64,000 nt of DNA. Source: Thalassobius sp. I31.1 (GTDB taxonomy: Bacteria > Pseudomonadota > Alphaproteobacteria > Rhodobacterales > Rhodobacteraceae). Shown piece after piece: positions 25,924-35,046 of this stretch. Both the position numbers and the translations under genes were made by a program. Below the pieces are notes generated by a model. That model was given only the letters and a program-made list of their open reading frames with translations, ran no database searches and was not told where the DNA came from. The stretch's first letter is position 1. Each line of letters starts with the position of its first letter. The stretch is taken from the NCBI RefSeq assembly GCF_003031585.1, contig NZ_PWAA01000063.1, positions 1-64,000 on the forward strand, in the 5' to 3' direction.

Positions 25924-26904
25924 ATGAATACAGCGGATATGGCACAACGCATTGTTGCTGGCGAACGTCGGGCGCTGGCGCGGGCGATCACGCTTGTGGA
26001 AAGCTCCCGTTCTGATCATCGCGCACAAAGCCAGGATCTGCTGGATCAGTTGCGCGCACTTGCACCAGATCGACAGGCCTTGCGGATTGGTCTGTCCGGC
26101 ACGCCGGGGGTTGGTAAATCAAGCTTTATTGAAAGCTTTGGTCTGATGCTGACCGGGCAGGGCCTGAAGGTAGCAGTGCTGGCGGTTGACCCGTCATCTG
26201 CACGTTCCGGGGGCTCTATCCTTGGGGATAAAACCCGTATGGAAGAATTGTCCCGTGACCGGAATGCCTTCATCCGCCCTTCGCCCAGCCAGACAGAACT
26301 GGGCGGTGTTGCACGCCGCTCTCGTGAAGCCGTGGCCTTGTGTGAGGCCGCCGGTTTCGACGTGATCCTGATTGAAACTGTGGGGGTCGGACAATCGGAA
26401 ACCACCGTTGCCGAGATGTCCGATCTGTTTATCTTGCTGATGGCACCCGCTGGGGGCGATGAATTGCAGGGCGTCAAACGCGGCATCATGGAAATCGCGG
26501 ATATGATCCTTGTTAACAAAGCGGATGGTGCGCTGAAAGACGTGGCAACACGGACCTGTGCGGATTATTCCGGTGCCCTGCGTCTGATGCGCAAGCGTGT
26601 GTATGATCCGGAAGGTTTCCCGAAGGCCTGCACCGTTTCCGCCTGGGAAGGGCATGGCCTGACAGAAGCCTGGGCAGATATGCAGGCTCTGGCAGAGTGG
26701 CGCAAAACGGAAGGTCACTGGACACATCGCAGATCAAATCAGGCACGCCACTGGTTTGAAGAGGAAGTGCGGCAGGCCCTGTTGGCGCGTCTGACTGATG
26801 ATCCGGCCGTTCGTGCGCAGATGCAGGGGTTTAGTGCCGAGGTTGCAGAGGGGCAGTTGTCTGCCTCAGCTGCAGCGCAAAACATGCTGAAATTGTTAAG
26901 CTGA
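25924..26904 (+). CDS. meaB: Mutase-associated GTPase MeaB (ArgK-like)
   Basis: 326 residues from ATG 25924, preceded by AGGAGAGCAGG. G3E GTPase motifs: Walker A GLSGTPGVGKSSF, base II D in LAVDPSSARSGGS, IETVGVGQSET, and the guanine motif NKAD. MeaB protects and reloads B12-dependent acyl-CoA mutases with adenosylcobalamin. A client mutase, ecm, is encoded at 56.1-58.1 kb, so the two probably act together in the ethylmalonyl-CoA pathway although their genes are ~30 kb apart. Confidence 0.93.
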   Translation: MNTADMAQRIVAGERRALARAITLVESSRSDHRAQSQDLLDQLRALAPDRQALRIGLSGTPGVGKSSFIESFGLMLTGQGLKVAVLAVDPSSARSGGSILGDKTRMEELSRDRNAFIRPSPSQTELGGVARRSREAVALCEAAGFDVILIETVGVGQSETTVAEMSDLFILLMAPAGGDELQGVKRGIMEIADMILVNKADGALKDVATRTCADYSGALRLMRKRVYDPEGFPKACTVSAWEGHGLTEAWADMQALAEWRKTEGHWTHRRSNQARHWFEEEVRQALLARLTDDPAVRAQMQGFSAEVAEGQLSASAAAQNMLKLLS

Positions 26905-26918
26905 TCAGGGATACCTTC

Positions 26919-27776
26919 ATGCGTTTGTTTCTTCTGACTTCTCTGACGATGATGGCTTTTGCGGCCAATTCTGTCCTGAACCGTGCGGCCCTTGTCACGG
27001 GCGACATGACGGCCCTGCAGTTCTCGGCCATCCGGGCGATGTCTGGTGCGATGATGTTGCTTGTACTGGTCCTATGGCAGTCAGGGAACCTGGCCCGTCT
27101 GCGTGCTGCCAGCATCACAGGCGGGGCAATGCTGGCGCTGTATCTGGTTGGTTTTTCAATTGCCTACACACATATGGATTCGGGCGTTGGTGCGTTGATC
27201 CTGTTTGGTGGTGTGCAGATCACGATGTTTGGCAGTGCTTTGATTGCACGTGAAAGCATTCCCCTGCAACGCTGGGTCGGGGCCGCGCTGGCTTTTGCCG
27301 GGCTTGTGGTGCTGGTCTGGCCTTCAGATTATTCCGGGTCCTGGGTGCATGCCGAAATCTTCATGGGCTTGGCTGCGCTGGGCTGGGGCATCTATTCACT
27401 GCTGGGGCGCGGGGCCAAAGATCCGCTTGCGGCCACAGCCGGAAATTTTGCCTATGCCTGCCTGCCGGTTGGTGTGGCGCTGATGATGCTTGATGGCCTT
27501 CGCATCCCTGAGCTTACGATTGCGCTGTTCTACGCTGTTCTGTCAGGTGCAATCACGTCAGGGCTGGGCTATGCGCTCTGGTATCAGCTTCTGCCGCAAC
27601 TGCGCACAAGCATTGCAGCGATCGCGCAGCTTTCGGTTCCCCTGATTGCCGCTGCAGGTGGGGTGATCTTTCTGTCTGAAGCCACCGACAACCGTTTCTG
27701 GGTTGCGGCTTTCCTTGTTCTCGGCGGGATCGCGCTGTCCTTGTTTCCGTCGTGGAAACGCCTCTCGAATTCTTAA
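26919..27776 (+). CDS. EamA/DMT-family membrane transporter
   Basis: 285 residues with about ten predicted membrane helices in two EamA repeats (about 5-135 and 145-280), for example [20 protein letters not shown] and [20 protein letters not shown]. It exports or imports a small metabolite; the substrate is unknown. It follows meaB after 14 nt and is probably co-transcribed. It overlaps the longest frame of the next gene, whose likely start is just beyond its stop. Confidence 0.85.
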   Translation: MRLFLLTSLTMMAFAANSVLNRAALVTGDMTALQFSAIRAMSGAMMLLVLVLWQSGNLARLRAASITGGAMLALYLVGFSIAYTHMDSGVGALILFGGVQITMFGSALIARESIPLQRWVGAALAFAGLVVLVWPSDYSGSWVHAEIFMGLAALGWGIYSLLGRGAKDPLAATAGNFAYACLPVGVALMMLDGLRIPELTIALFYAVLSGAITSGLGYALWYQLLPQLRTSIAAIAQLSVPLIAAAGGVIFLSEATDNRFWVAAFLVLGGIALSLFPSWKRLSNS

Positions 27777-27799
27777 CGGCCGCCGCCTATATACCGCTT

Positions 27800-28555
27800 A
27801 TGCGCTGGTTATCTGCCTTGATTTTTTCTGCCCTGACCATGCCCGCCCAGGCGGATTGCGTGGTGCTTTTGCACGGGTTGGCGCGCACAGAATCCTCAAT
27901 GGTGGTTATTGAAGAGGCGCTGGAGGCCAATGGCTACAACGTCGTCAATCAGGGCTATGATTCGACGCATGAAGACATTCCGACGCTGGCAGAACTTGCG
28001 GTGCCCGAAGGGGTCCGACGCTGTCAGGTGCAGGATCCGGTCGGGACCGTGCATTTTGTGACCCATTCCATGGGCGGCATCATCCTGCGGGCATATGTGG
28101 CGCAGGAACGCCCGGACATGCTGGGGCGCGTTGTGATGATGGGGCCGCCCAATCAGGGATCAGAACTGGTAGACAGTTTCAGCCGGCTTGAACCCTTTGC
28201 ATGGATCAACGGGCCTGCGGGCATGGATCTTGGGACCGGTGTTCAGAATGCACCGCGCAGTCTGCCAGCGCCTGCGTTTGAGCTGGGCATAATCGCGGGC
28301 AGCCGGTCACTGAACCCTTTGTATTCGGCAGTTATTCCGGGGGCGGATGACGGCAAGGTTGCTGTGGCTTCAACCCGGCTTTCCGGAATGCGGGATCATA
28401 TTTCACTGCCCGTGACGCATACATTTATGATGAATAACCCGCTGGTGGTCGGCCAGGTTCTGACATTCCTGCAAACGGGGTATTTTGAACCTGATATGTC
28501 TTATCGCCAGGCGGCAGAATTGATTGCCGGACCAATCCTTGAGGATGATGACTGA
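27800..28555 (+). CDS. Secreted alpha/beta hydrolase (lipase-like)
   Basis: 251 residues from ATG 27800. This start gives a clean signal peptide ([18 protein letters not shown]). An upstream in-frame ATG at 27752 lies inside the transporter gene. The fold begins with [15 protein letters not shown], and the nucleophile elbow is HSMGG ([17 protein letters not shown]). An acid and a histidine ([10 protein letters not shown]) complete a likely triad. Expected to be a periplasmic esterase/lipase of unknown substrate. It is third in the meaB-transporter-hydrolase run. Confidence 0.8.
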   Translation: MRWLSALIFSALTMPAQADCVVLLHGLARTESSMVVIEEALEANGYNVVNQGYDSTHEDIPTLAELAVPEGVRRCQVQDPVGTVHFVTHSMGGIILRAYVAQERPDMLGRVVMMGPPNQGSELVDSFSRLEPFAWINGPAGMDLGTGVQNAPRSLPAPAFELGIIAGSRSLNPLYSAVIPGADDGKVAVASTRLSGMRDHISLPVTHTFMMNNPLVVGQVLTFLQTGYFEPDMSYRQAAELIAGPILEDDD

Positions 28556-28567
28556 TCCGGCAGAGTG

Positions 28568-29653
28568 TTATTTAGGTGCGCCCTGCACACGGTTCACGTG
28601 GCCCATCTTGCGGCCGGTTTTCACTTCGGCTTTGCCATAAAGATGGATGGAAGCTTTCGGATCGGCCAGCAGTTCCGGCAGGCGATCCATATCCTCGCCA
28701 ATCAGGTTTTCCATGACCACATCCGAATGACGTTTGCCATCACCCAGCGACAGGCCCGCCACCGCGCGGATGTGCTGTTCGAACTGATCCACCGCGCAGC
28801 CGTTCTGTGTCCAGTGGCCCGAATTATGCACACGCGGGGCGATTTCATTGACGATCAGACCTTTGGGCGTCACGAAAAGTTCGACACCCAGAACGCCAAC
28901 ATAATCCAGCGCATTCAGGATGTTCGCCGTCAGCAAAACTGCATCCATCCGCTGGCTGGCCGTCAGGCGGGCAGGGACGGTGGTTGTGTCCAGGATCCCG
29001 TCTTTGTGCGCGTTTTCACCGGGGTCATAACAGGACACTTCGCCGTTTACGCCGCGCGCACCGATGACGGAAACCTCGTGCGAGAACTCAACAAAGCCCT
29101 CCAGCACCGCAGGGGCGCCGGCCATGGCTTCATAAGCTGCGCGAGCATCTTCTGCAGTTTTCAGGCGAGCCTGGCCCTTGCCGTCATAGCCCATGCGGCG
29201 GGTCTTCAGGATGGCAGGCGTGCCGATATCAGCAATGGCAGCTTCCAGATCCTCAAAGCTTTCCACATTGGCGAAAGGTGCGGTGGTCAGGCCAAGGTCA
29301 CGCAGATATGTTTTCTCTGTCAGGCGATCCTGGGACACACGCAGGGCTTCACGACCCGGGCGGATCGGGCGCAGGCTTTCCAGCAGATCCAGGGCCGATG
29401 TCGGGATGTTTTCAAACTCATAGTTGATCACATCGACGGTTTCGGCAAAGGCACGCAGCGCGGTCTCATCATCGTAAAACGCAGTGGTCACACGATCCGC
29501 AACCTGACCGGCTGGCGGGTTGGCACCGGGTTCAAAGATGTGGGTTTTATAGCCAAGACGTGAGGCGGCTACAGAAAGCATCCGGCCAAGCTGGCCACCG
29601 CCAAGAATACCGATGGTCGCGTTTGCGGGCAGGGGGGGCTTTGTATCAGTCAT
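28568..29653 (-). CDS. purK: N5-carboxyaminoimidazole ribonucleotide synthase
   Basis: 361 residues from ATG 29653 ([20 protein letters not shown]), which overlaps the purE stop by 8 nt; longer in-frame starts lie inside purE. ATP-grasp enzyme with the N-terminal [20 protein letters not shown] and the catalytic region [18 protein letters not shown] followed by [14 protein letters not shown]. It carboxylates AIR to N5-CAIR in purine synthesis. PurE then isomerises the product. Confidence 0.95.
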   Translation of the reverse strand: MTDTKPPLPANATIGILGGGQLGRMLSVAASRLGYKTHIFEPGANPPAGQVADRVTTAFYDDETALRAFAETVDVINYEFENIPTSALDLLESLRPIRPGREALRVSQDRLTEKTYLRDLGLTTAPFANVESFEDLEAAIADIGTPAILKTRRMGYDGKGQARLKTAEDARAAYEAMAGAPAVLEGFVEFSHEVSVIGARGVNGEVSCYDPGENAHKDGILDTTTVPARLTASQRMDAVLLTANILNALDYVGVLGVELFVTPKGLIVNEIAPRVHNSGHWTQNGCAVDQFEQHIRAVAGLSLGDGKRHSDVVMENLIGEDMDRLPELLADPKASIHLYGKAEVKTGRKMGHVNRVQGAPK

Positions 29654-30125
29654 CGACAGGTTCATCCGGAATAGAGGCAGACAGCGCATCGCGCCAGGCG
29701 TCAAGTTTTTCGGCAAGTGCATCATCAGACACCGCAAGGATACCCGCAGCCATCAGGCCTGCATTTGCAGCACCGGCAGCGCCAATGGCCATAGTTGCCA
29801 CCGGAAAGCCCTTGGGCATCTGTACGATGGAATAAAGGCTGTCGACACCGGAAAGCGCTTTGGTCTGTACCGGCACCCCAATCACAGGCACGCGGGTTTT
29901 AGACGCCATCATACCCGGAAGATGTGCGGCACCACCGGCTCCGGCGATGATCACCTTCACACGACCAGCGGCTTTTTTGCCATAATCCCACAGACGATCC
30001 GGCGTGCGGTGGGCAGAAACAATCTTTGCCTCATAGCTGATCCCCAGTTCATCGAGAATATCAGCGGCCAGTTTCATTGTCGGCCAGTCTGACTGGCTGC
30101 CCATAATAATGCCCACATCTGCCAT
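29646..30125 (-). CDS. purE: N5-carboxyaminoimidazole ribonucleotide mutase
   Basis: 159 residues from ATG 30125, chosen because AAGGA stands 7 nt before it; the ATG at 30131 is too close. Class I PurE motifs are clear: [23 protein letters not shown] (catalytic histidine) and [16 protein letters not shown]. It converts N5-CAIR to CAIR in purine synthesis. It heads the purE-purK operon with an 8-nt overlap. Confidence 0.96.
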   Translation of the reverse strand: MADVGIIMGSQSDWPTMKLAADILDELGISYEAKIVSAHRTPDRLWDYGKKAAGRVKVIIAGAGGAAHLPGMMASKTRVPVIGVPVQTKALSGVDSLYSIVQMPKGFPVATMAIGAAGAANAGLMAAGILAVSDDALAEKLDAWRDALSASIPDEPVDD

Positions 30126-30223
30126 GGTCATATCCTTCGGTGGCTTTCAGGAAGCGGCACTATAGCCAATTCAGGCGCACAGACAATCTGACAATGGTAC
30201 CCTGCGTAAATTTCAGGCAAAAA

Positions 30224-30448
30224 TTACGCGATAATATCCGGTGTCAGTTCGTTTTCGATCTTCTGGATCCGGTCTTTCAGGAACAGCTTCTGCTTTTTCA
30301 GCCGTTTCAGGGCCAGCTGATCTGCGGTTGCGCGTTCTGCCAGGGCATCAATCGCATCATTCAGATCCCTGTGTTCTTCACGCAGAACCTGCAGTTTTAC
30401 CCGCAATACATCGTTGTGAGACATTTCTTCAGGAGCATCCATTGTCAT
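30224..30448 (-). CDS. YdcH/DUF465 family small helical protein
   Basis: 74 residues from ATG 30448; an ATG at 30442 is also possible. A continuous helical hairpin is rich in charged residues (VKLQVLREEHRDLNDAIDAL, LKRLKKQKLFLKDRIQKIEN), as in the DUF465/YdcH family. AAAGG precedes the start. Role unknown; members are cytoplasmic coiled-coil proteins. A longer frame on the same strand reaching 31342 is only its chance upstream extension over the hsp20 gene. Confidence 0.85.
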   Translation of the reverse strand: MTMDAPEEMSHNDVLRVKLQVLREEHRDLNDAIDALAERATADQLALKRLKKQKLFLKDRIQKIENELTPDIIA

Positions 30449-30519
30449 GGCCTTTTTTATTATTGTCGCCAATTTAACCGCATCAGCGCCAATAAAAAAG
30501 AGAGAAATAGACCAAATAC

Positions 30520-30550
30520 CTTGCAAGCCCGGGGGCGGCCGCACATATTT
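30520..30550 (+). promoter_or_regulatory. Candidate RpoH (sigma-32) promoter of the first hsp20
   Basis: CTTGCAA at 30520-30526 resembles the -35 CTTGAAA box. After 14 nt, GCACATAT at 30541-30548 matches six of eight places of CCCCATNT. The spacing suits a heat-shock promoter for the hsp20 gene at 30614. Confidence 0.45.
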
Positions 30551-30584
30551 TACCTGTCTGTGTTGCCGATATGCGGGGGGCAGG

Positions 30585-30613
30585 CGTGAGTCGCTGAACA
30601 CAGGACAAAAAAG
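30585..30613 (+). promoter_or_regulatory. ROSE-type RNA thermometer hairpin at the hsp20 ribosome binding site
   Basis: The transcript segment GUCGCU (30590-30595) can pair with AGGAC (30602-30606) around the loop GAACAC. Pairs are G-C, U-A, C-G, C-G and U-A, leaving the G of UCGCU unpaired. This is the hallmark of ROSE elements, in which UYGCU holds the Shine-Dalgarno sequence with a bulged G that melts on heating. AGGA is 8 nt before the ATG at 30614. The second hsp20 has the same arrangement. Confidence 0.6.
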
Positions 30614-31036
30614 ATGACAAAACTGACCCTTGGGTCTTACCCCTATCTTCTGGGTTTTGATCAGCTGGAACGGCTGGTGGAACGCACTGCAAAATCCGGA
30701 AACGATGGCTATCCTCCTTTTAACATTGAACAAACCAGTGATCATTCCTTCCGTATTACGCTGGCCGTGGCGGGCTTTGCGGAAGAAGATCTGACGATCA
30801 CGGTCGAAGACAGTCAGTTGAATGTGCGTGGTGCGCAGCAAGACACGGATGACGGTCGGGTCTTTTTGCACCGGGGAATCGCGGCAAGACAGTTTCAGAA
30901 AAGTTTTGTTCTTGCGGAAGGGGTTGAAGTTGGTGCCGCAAGCATGGAAAACGGACTCCTGCATGTGGATCTGACTCGTTCCGTGCCGGAAACGGTTGTG
31001 CAGACCATACAAATCAACAAACCCCGCGGGGCATAA
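30614..31036 (+). CDS. Small heat shock protein Hsp20 (IbpA-like)
   Basis: 140 residues. The alpha-crystallin domain occupies about 35-130 (YPPFNIEQTSDHSFRITLAV, VAGFAEEDLTITVEDSQLNV, AASMENGLLHVDLTR region), with the conserved A-x-x-x-N-G-L motif as ASMENGLL. An ATP-independent holdase that binds unfolding proteins. It overlaps the DUF1150 gene by one base (TAATG). Heat regulation is suggested by a sigma-32-like promoter and a ROSE hairpin. A homologue lies at 53602. Confidence 0.93.
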   Translation: MTKLTLGSYPYLLGFDQLERLVERTAKSGNDGYPPFNIEQTSDHSFRITLAVAGFAEEDLTITVEDSQLNVRGAQQDTDDGRVFLHRGIAARQFQKSFVLAEGVEVGAASMENGLLHVDLTRSVPETVVQTIQINKPRGA

Positions 31037-31281
31037 TGAATTCAGAATATGATTTTCCCGGGCTTGAGCCTGTTGAAGGCGACAGCGAGAATCGCACGGT
31101 TTACGTGCGCGCGGTTGACGTTGCTGACCTGCCGGATGAAATGCAGGACGCTGCCGGGGATGTCGAACATCTTTATGCGGTCTGCACGGAAGAGGGTGAA
31201 CAGCTTGCCCTTGTGAATGAACGCCGCCTGGCCTTTGTCCTGGCGCGTGAACATGACTATGCCCCGGTGTCGGTGCATTAA
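31036..31281 (+). CDS. DUF1150 family protein
   Basis: 81 residues, acidic (YDFPGLEPVEGDSENRTVYV, EEGEQLALVNERRLAFVLAR). It matches the DUF1150 family, which is usually found right after hsp20 in Rhodobacterales. Its ATG shares a base with the hsp20 stop (TAATG), so translation is coupled. Function unknown; the constant pairing suggests a partner or modulator of the small heat shock protein. Confidence 0.85.
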   Translation: MNSEYDFPGLEPVEGDSENRTVYVRAVDVADLPDEMQDAAGDVEHLYAVCTEEGEQLALVNERRLAFVLAREHDYAPVSVH

Positions 31282-31307
31282 GCGCAGACGTCAAATTGAA
31301 CTGCAGG

Positions 31308-31381
31308 CTGATAAGGGGCGGAACTGCCCGGATTATCAGCATTACCGCCAGGCTTTCGGGCAGGCTGGCTTGCAGGCTGGC
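31308..31381. repeat. Hairpin and short direct repeat before gatC
   Basis: CTGATAA (31308-31314) and TTATCAG (31333-31339) are perfect complements enclosing a second stem GGGC/GCCC. No T-run follows, so it is a poor terminator. GCAGGCTGGC then occurs twice, at 31360-31369 and 31372-31381. Possible leader structure for gatCA or mRNA-stability element. Confidence 0.4.
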
Positions 31382-31432
31382 CTGTGGCGCGTTAAAGCAG
31401 GCGTAACGAAATTAATCCACAGGAATCCAGGC

Positions 31433-31720
31433 ATGTCGATTGACAAGGACACCGCCGCGCGGGTGGCGAAACTGGCCCGTATCAAGGTTGAAGATGATGC
31501 TCTGCCCGAACTGGCGCAGGAATTCAACGCGATCCTGGGCTTTATCGAAGAGCTGAACGAAGTAGATGTCGAAGGTGTTGAACCGATGACCTCTGTGACC
31601 CCGCAGCGCCTGAAACGCCGCGTGGATGGTGTAACAGACGGCAACCAACAGGAAGCTGTGCTGAAAAACGCGCCGGATGCGCGTGAAGGGTTCTTTGCCG
31701 TGCCGAAGGTGGTTGAATAA
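31433..31720 (+). CDS. gatC: Asp-tRNA(Asn)/Glu-tRNA(Gln) amidotransferase subunit C
   Basis: 95 residues from ATG 31433 ([20 protein letters not shown]), full length for GatC. The belt segments [20 protein letters not shown] and [19 protein letters not shown] are typical. It tethers GatA to GatB in the enzyme that forms Gln-tRNA(Gln) or Asn-tRNA(Asn) from mischarged tRNAs. Its stop overlaps the gatA start (TAATG). gatB is not in this window. Confidence 0.95.
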   Translation: MSIDKDTAARVAKLARIKVEDDALPELAQEFNAILGFIEELNEVDVEGVEPMTSVTPQRLKRRVDGVTDGNQQEAVLKNAPDAREGFFAVPKVVE

Positions 31721-33207
31721 TGACTGATCTGAACAAACTGACCATTGCTGATGCGCGTGACGGTATGCGCAAAGGCGATTTTACATCTTCCGAGATCACT
31801 GAAGCCTGCCTGACAGAAATCGACGGCGCTGGCGCGCTGAACGCTTTTGTGCATGGCACCGCTGATATTGCGCGCGAACAGGCTGCCGCTGCGGACACAC
31901 GTATCAAAGCTGGTGATGCCCCTGACATGTGTGGCATTCCGCTGGGCATCAAAGATCTGTTCTGCACCAAAGGCGTTCCAAGCCAGGCTGCGTCCCGTAT
32001 CCTCGAAGGCTTTAAGCCAGAATACGAAAGCACCATCACCAGCCAGCTGTTTGATGCGGGTTCCGTGATGCTGGGCAAACTGAACATGGACGAATTCGCC
32101 ATGGGGTCTTCTAACGAGACCTCTGTTTATGGCGACGTGGTAAACCCATGGCGCCGTGAAGGTTCCGACGCAAAAATCACGCCTGGTGGTTCATCCGGTG
32201 GCTCGGCTTCCGCTGTTGCGGCGGATCTGTGTCTTGCGGCAACTGGCACCGATACGGGTGGCTCCATCCGTCAGCCTGCGGCTTTCACCGGTATTACTGG
32301 CATCAAGCCCACCTATGGCCGTTGTTCTCGCTGGGGCGTTGTCGCCTTTGCGTCCAGCCTTGATCAGGCCGGTCCAATGACCAAAACCGTGCGCGATTCT
32401 GCGATTATGCTGCAGGCGATGTCTGGCCATGATGCCAAAGACAGCACCAGCGCTGATCTGGCCGTGCCTGATTTCGAAGCCGCACTGACCGGTGACATCC
32501 GTGGCAAGAAAATCGGTATTCCAAAAGAATACCACATGGATGGCATGCCTGCTGAGATCGAAGCGCTTTGGGCCAACGGCCGTGAGATGCTGAAAGATGC
32601 GGGCGCTGAGATCGTTGACATTTCTCTGCCGCACACAAAATACGCGCTGCCAGCTTACTATGTGATTGCGCCTGCGGAAGCCTCTTCCAACCTCGCTCGT
32701 TATGATGGTGTGCGTTATGGCCACCGTGCGACTTTGGGCGCGGGTGATGCGATTGACGACATGTATGAGAAAACCCGCGCCGAAGGTTTCGGGGCAGAGG
32801 TTCAGCGCCGTGTCATGGTTGGCACCTATGTGCTGTCCGCTGGTTTCTATGACGCGTATTACAACCGCGCCCGTCGCGTACGCACCCTGATCAAACAGGA
32901 CTTTGAAAACGTCTTCAACGCTGGCGTTGATGCGATCCTGACACCTGCGACACCTTCCAGTGCTTTCGGCCTTGGTGAAATGAAGAACGCTGATCCGGTG
33001 CAAATGTACCTGAATGACGTCTTCACCGTCACCGTGAACATGGCGGGTCTGCCGGGTGTTGCGGTGCCTGCGGGTCTCGACAGTCAGGGGCTGCCACTTG
33101 GTCTGCAACTGATCGGCCGTCCGTGGGAAGAAGGCGATCTGCTGAATCACGCCTATGTGCTTGAGAAGGCCGCTGGCTTTGTTTCCAAGCCGGGTAAATG
33201 GTGGTAA
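31720..33207 (+). CDS. gatA: Asp-tRNA(Asn)/Glu-tRNA(Gln) amidotransferase subunit A
   Basis: 495 residues. The amidase-signature Ser-cisSer-Lys site is visible: Lys in [26 protein letters not shown] and [15 protein letters not shown]. It hydrolyses glutamine and delivers ammonia to GatB. Translationally coupled to gatC by a one-base overlap. Confidence 0.97.
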   Translation: MTDLNKLTIADARDGMRKGDFTSSEITEACLTEIDGAGALNAFVHGTADIAREQAAAADTRIKAGDAPDMCGIPLGIKDLFCTKGVPSQAASRILEGFKPEYESTITSQLFDAGSVMLGKLNMDEFAMGSSNETSVYGDVVNPWRREGSDAKITPGGSSGGSASAVAADLCLAATGTDTGGSIRQPAAFTGITGIKPTYGRCSRWGVVAFASSLDQAGPMTKTVRDSAIMLQAMSGHDAKDSTSADLAVPDFEAALTGDIRGKKIGIPKEYHMDGMPAEIEALWANGREMLKDAGAEIVDISLPHTKYALPAYYVIAPAEASSNLARYDGVRYGHRATLGAGDAIDDMYEKTRAEGFGAEVQRRVMVGTYVLSAGFYDAYYNRARRVRTLIKQDFENVFNAGVDAILTPATPSSAFGLGEMKNADPVQMYLNDVFTVTVNMAGLPGVAVPAGLDSQGLPLGLQLIGRPWEEGDLLNHAYVLEKAAGFVSKPGKWW

Positions 33208-33235
33208 AACGCCATAACAGGTAACAGCAGGCAGG

Positions 33236-33949
33236 ATGAAAATGCGTTTTGGCTCTACAGTAATGATGGCAGTCTGCACCTTTGCTTTTGTGGCAGGCTG
33301 CACAACATCTGAACCCGATCACCAGCCAGGCGTCGGGTTTGGAAACTATGCGGACTATGAAGCCGAACGTCAGCGTCGCAATGCGGAACTGCGTGGCGAA
33401 AGCCTGCCGCCGCGCATTTCATCCGAAGTGCCTGCTCCTGCAAGCACAGAGCTTTCGACAGAAGAGCTTCTGCAATCTGCCGAAGCCGCTGTTGGCGGCG
33501 AAGCGCCGACACAGGAATCGCCACGTCTGATCGGCCAGCCTGATAATGCGGGTATCTCTGATGAACAGGATTTCTCTGCTGTCAGTGGCCGTGAAACAAT
33601 CGAAAGTGACGCTGAACGCATCGCGGCGAATCGCGCCAATTACGAAGTCATTGCACCAACTGCTGTTCCAACCCGTACCGGCAGCGGTGGTCCAAACCTT
33701 GTTGAGTTTGCGCTGCAGACCAACAATGCGGTTGGTGAACAGGTTCATTCCCGTACGAACCTTCTGGCAGGCAGCCGTTATGAACGTAACTGCGCGAAAT
33801 ATGCGTCACCTGACCTTGCACAGATGGCCTTCCTGCGTGCAGGCGGTCCACAGCGCGATCGCATGGGGATTGACCCGGACGGGGATGGATATGCCTGTCA
33901 CTGGGATCCGACGGCATTCCGCAACGTGAACCGTGCCGGTGGCAACTGA
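33236..33949 (+). CDS. Lipoprotein with C-terminal excalibur-like calcium motif
   Basis: 237 residues. The signal peptide ends in a lipobox (CTFAFVAGC-TTSEP), so it should be lipid-anchored. A long low-complexity, acidic stretch (about 30-165) precedes a compact C-terminal domain with NCAKYASPDLAQMAFLRAGG and DPDGDGYACHWDPTAFR. The DxDxDGxxC pattern matches the excalibur domain. Probably an envelope protein; precise role unknown. An amidase gene follows after 15 nt, which suggests a cell-wall context. Confidence 0.75.
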   Translation: MKMRFGSTVMMAVCTFAFVAGCTTSEPDHQPGVGFGNYADYEAERQRRNAELRGESLPPRISSEVPAPASTELSTEELLQSAEAAVGGEAPTQESPRLIGQPDNAGISDEQDFSAVSGRETIESDAERIAANRANYEVIAPTAVPTRTGSGGPNLVEFALQTNNAVGEQVHSRTNLLAGSRYERNCAKYASPDLAQMAFLRAGGPQRDRMGIDPDGDGYACHWDPTAFRNVNRAGGN

Positions 33950-33964
33950 TCTTACAGGACTGCT

Positions 33965-34654
33965 GTGAACATTAATCTGAATAAAACACGGCGCTCTCCG
34001 AATTTCGGCGAGCGCCGTGGCGTTTCCGGCCCTGATATGGTGGTGTTGCATTACACAGCCATGGAAAGCTGCGATGCCGCCGCTGAACGCCTGTGTGATC
34101 CGCAGTTTGAAGTGTCCGCGCATTATCTGATTGCTGAGAATGGTGAAATTCATCAGCTCGTTGACGAAAACATGCGGGCCTGGCATGCCGGGCGTGGGTC
34201 CTGGGGGGATGTTGCGGATGTAAATTCCCACTCCATCGGAATTGAACTGGCCAATACCGGTTTCCATCCGTTTCCAGAGGCGCAGATGCAGGCGTTGGAA
34301 ACCCTGCTTGCAGGCATCCTGAAACGCCACAACATTCCCGCCAACCGCGTGATTGGCCATTCTGACATGGCACCCGGGCGCAAGATTGACCCCGGCATTC
34401 GATTCGCTTGGCGGCGTCTGGCGACACACGGATTGTCTGTCTGGCCAGCGTGTGAGGCGGCATCTGCCACCAGATTCGAAGAGGCCGCCGTCGCTTTCGG
34501 TTATCCTGCTGAACTGCCAACACAGGATCTGCTCCAGGCTTTCCGGCTGCGCTTCCGTCCGCATGCCGGCGGCCCCCTGGATGCAGCAGACGAGGCCATG
34601 ATCTCTGATCTCGCAACACGCTTCCCCGTTGACCGCAGTATCACCAGCGCCTAA
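33965..34654 (+). CDS. N-acetylmuramoyl-L-alanine amidase (AmpD/AmiD type)
   Basis: 229 residues from a GTG at 33965. Amidase_2 domain: the zinc histidines are in MVVLHYTAMESC and RVIGHSDMAPGRKIDPG, with VSAHYLIAENGEIHQLVDEN between. A C-terminal peptidoglycan-binding-like region (about 165-225) follows. It cleaves the lactyl-peptide amide of muropeptides. No signal peptide is seen, so it should work in cytoplasmic muropeptide recycling. It ends 10 nt before rnpB. Confidence 0.88.
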   Translation: MNINLNKTRRSPNFGERRGVSGPDMVVLHYTAMESCDAAAERLCDPQFEVSAHYLIAENGEIHQLVDENMRAWHAGRGSWGDVADVNSHSIGIELANTGFHPFPEAQMQALETLLAGILKRHNIPANRVIGHSDMAPGRKIDPGIRFAWRRLATHGLSVWPACEAASATRFEEAAVAFGYPAELPTQDLLQAFRLRFRPHAGGPLDAADEAMISDLATRFPVDRSITSA

Positions 34655-34664
34655 AGCAGTGCTT

Positions 34665-35040
34665 GCGTGGATGGCCGGATGACCGCGGGGCCTTTGGGCC
34701 GCGAGGAAAGTCCGGACTCCGGAAAGCAACGGTGCCAGGTAACGCCTGGCCAGGGTAACCTGAGGGAAAGCGCCACAGAGAATAAACCGCCTGTCATCTG
34801 ACAGGTAAGGGTGAAACGGTGGAGTAAGAGCCCACCGCGGGCCTGGCAACAGGACCGGCACGGCAAGCCCCACCGGGAGCAATGCCAAATAGGGACCGCG
34901 TGCGGCGCAAGTCGCGGGAATTGCTTCTTCCCAGCAGGTTCGGGTTGGCAGCTATAGTGTACTGGCGACAGTGCGCAGAGAAGAATGGTCATCTAAGGGG
35001 GCAACCCCGGGACAGAATCCGGCTTACAGGCCATCCACGC
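34665..35040 (+). ncRNA. rnpB: RNase P RNA, bacterial class A
   Basis: About 376 nt. P1 is formed by GCGTGGATGGCC at the 5' end and GGCCATCCACGC at the 3' end (35029-35040). The conserved core GAGGAAAGTCCGGACTCC (CR-I) is at about 34702, and ACAGAATCCGGCTTACAGG (CR-V and P4 strand) near 35011. GGGTGAAACGGTGGAGTAAG and the AGAAGAATGGTCATC region are alphaproteobacterial in style. It is the catalytic RNA that trims the 5' leader of tRNAs. No protein frame is credible across it. Confidence 0.97.
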
Positions 35041-35046
35041 AAATCT

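Noticed and set aside
30449-31342. Long minus-strand extension upstream of the YdcH gene
   Set aside because: It covers hsp20 and DUF1150 on the other strand. Only the last 74 codons (30224-30448) look like protein.
32191-33303. 370-codon minus-strand frame
   Set aside because: Antisense to gatA; no protein features.
34665-35040. Protein-coding frames across the RNase P RNA
   Set aside because: The conserved RNA core and the P1 pairing explain the sequence; the frames have no support.
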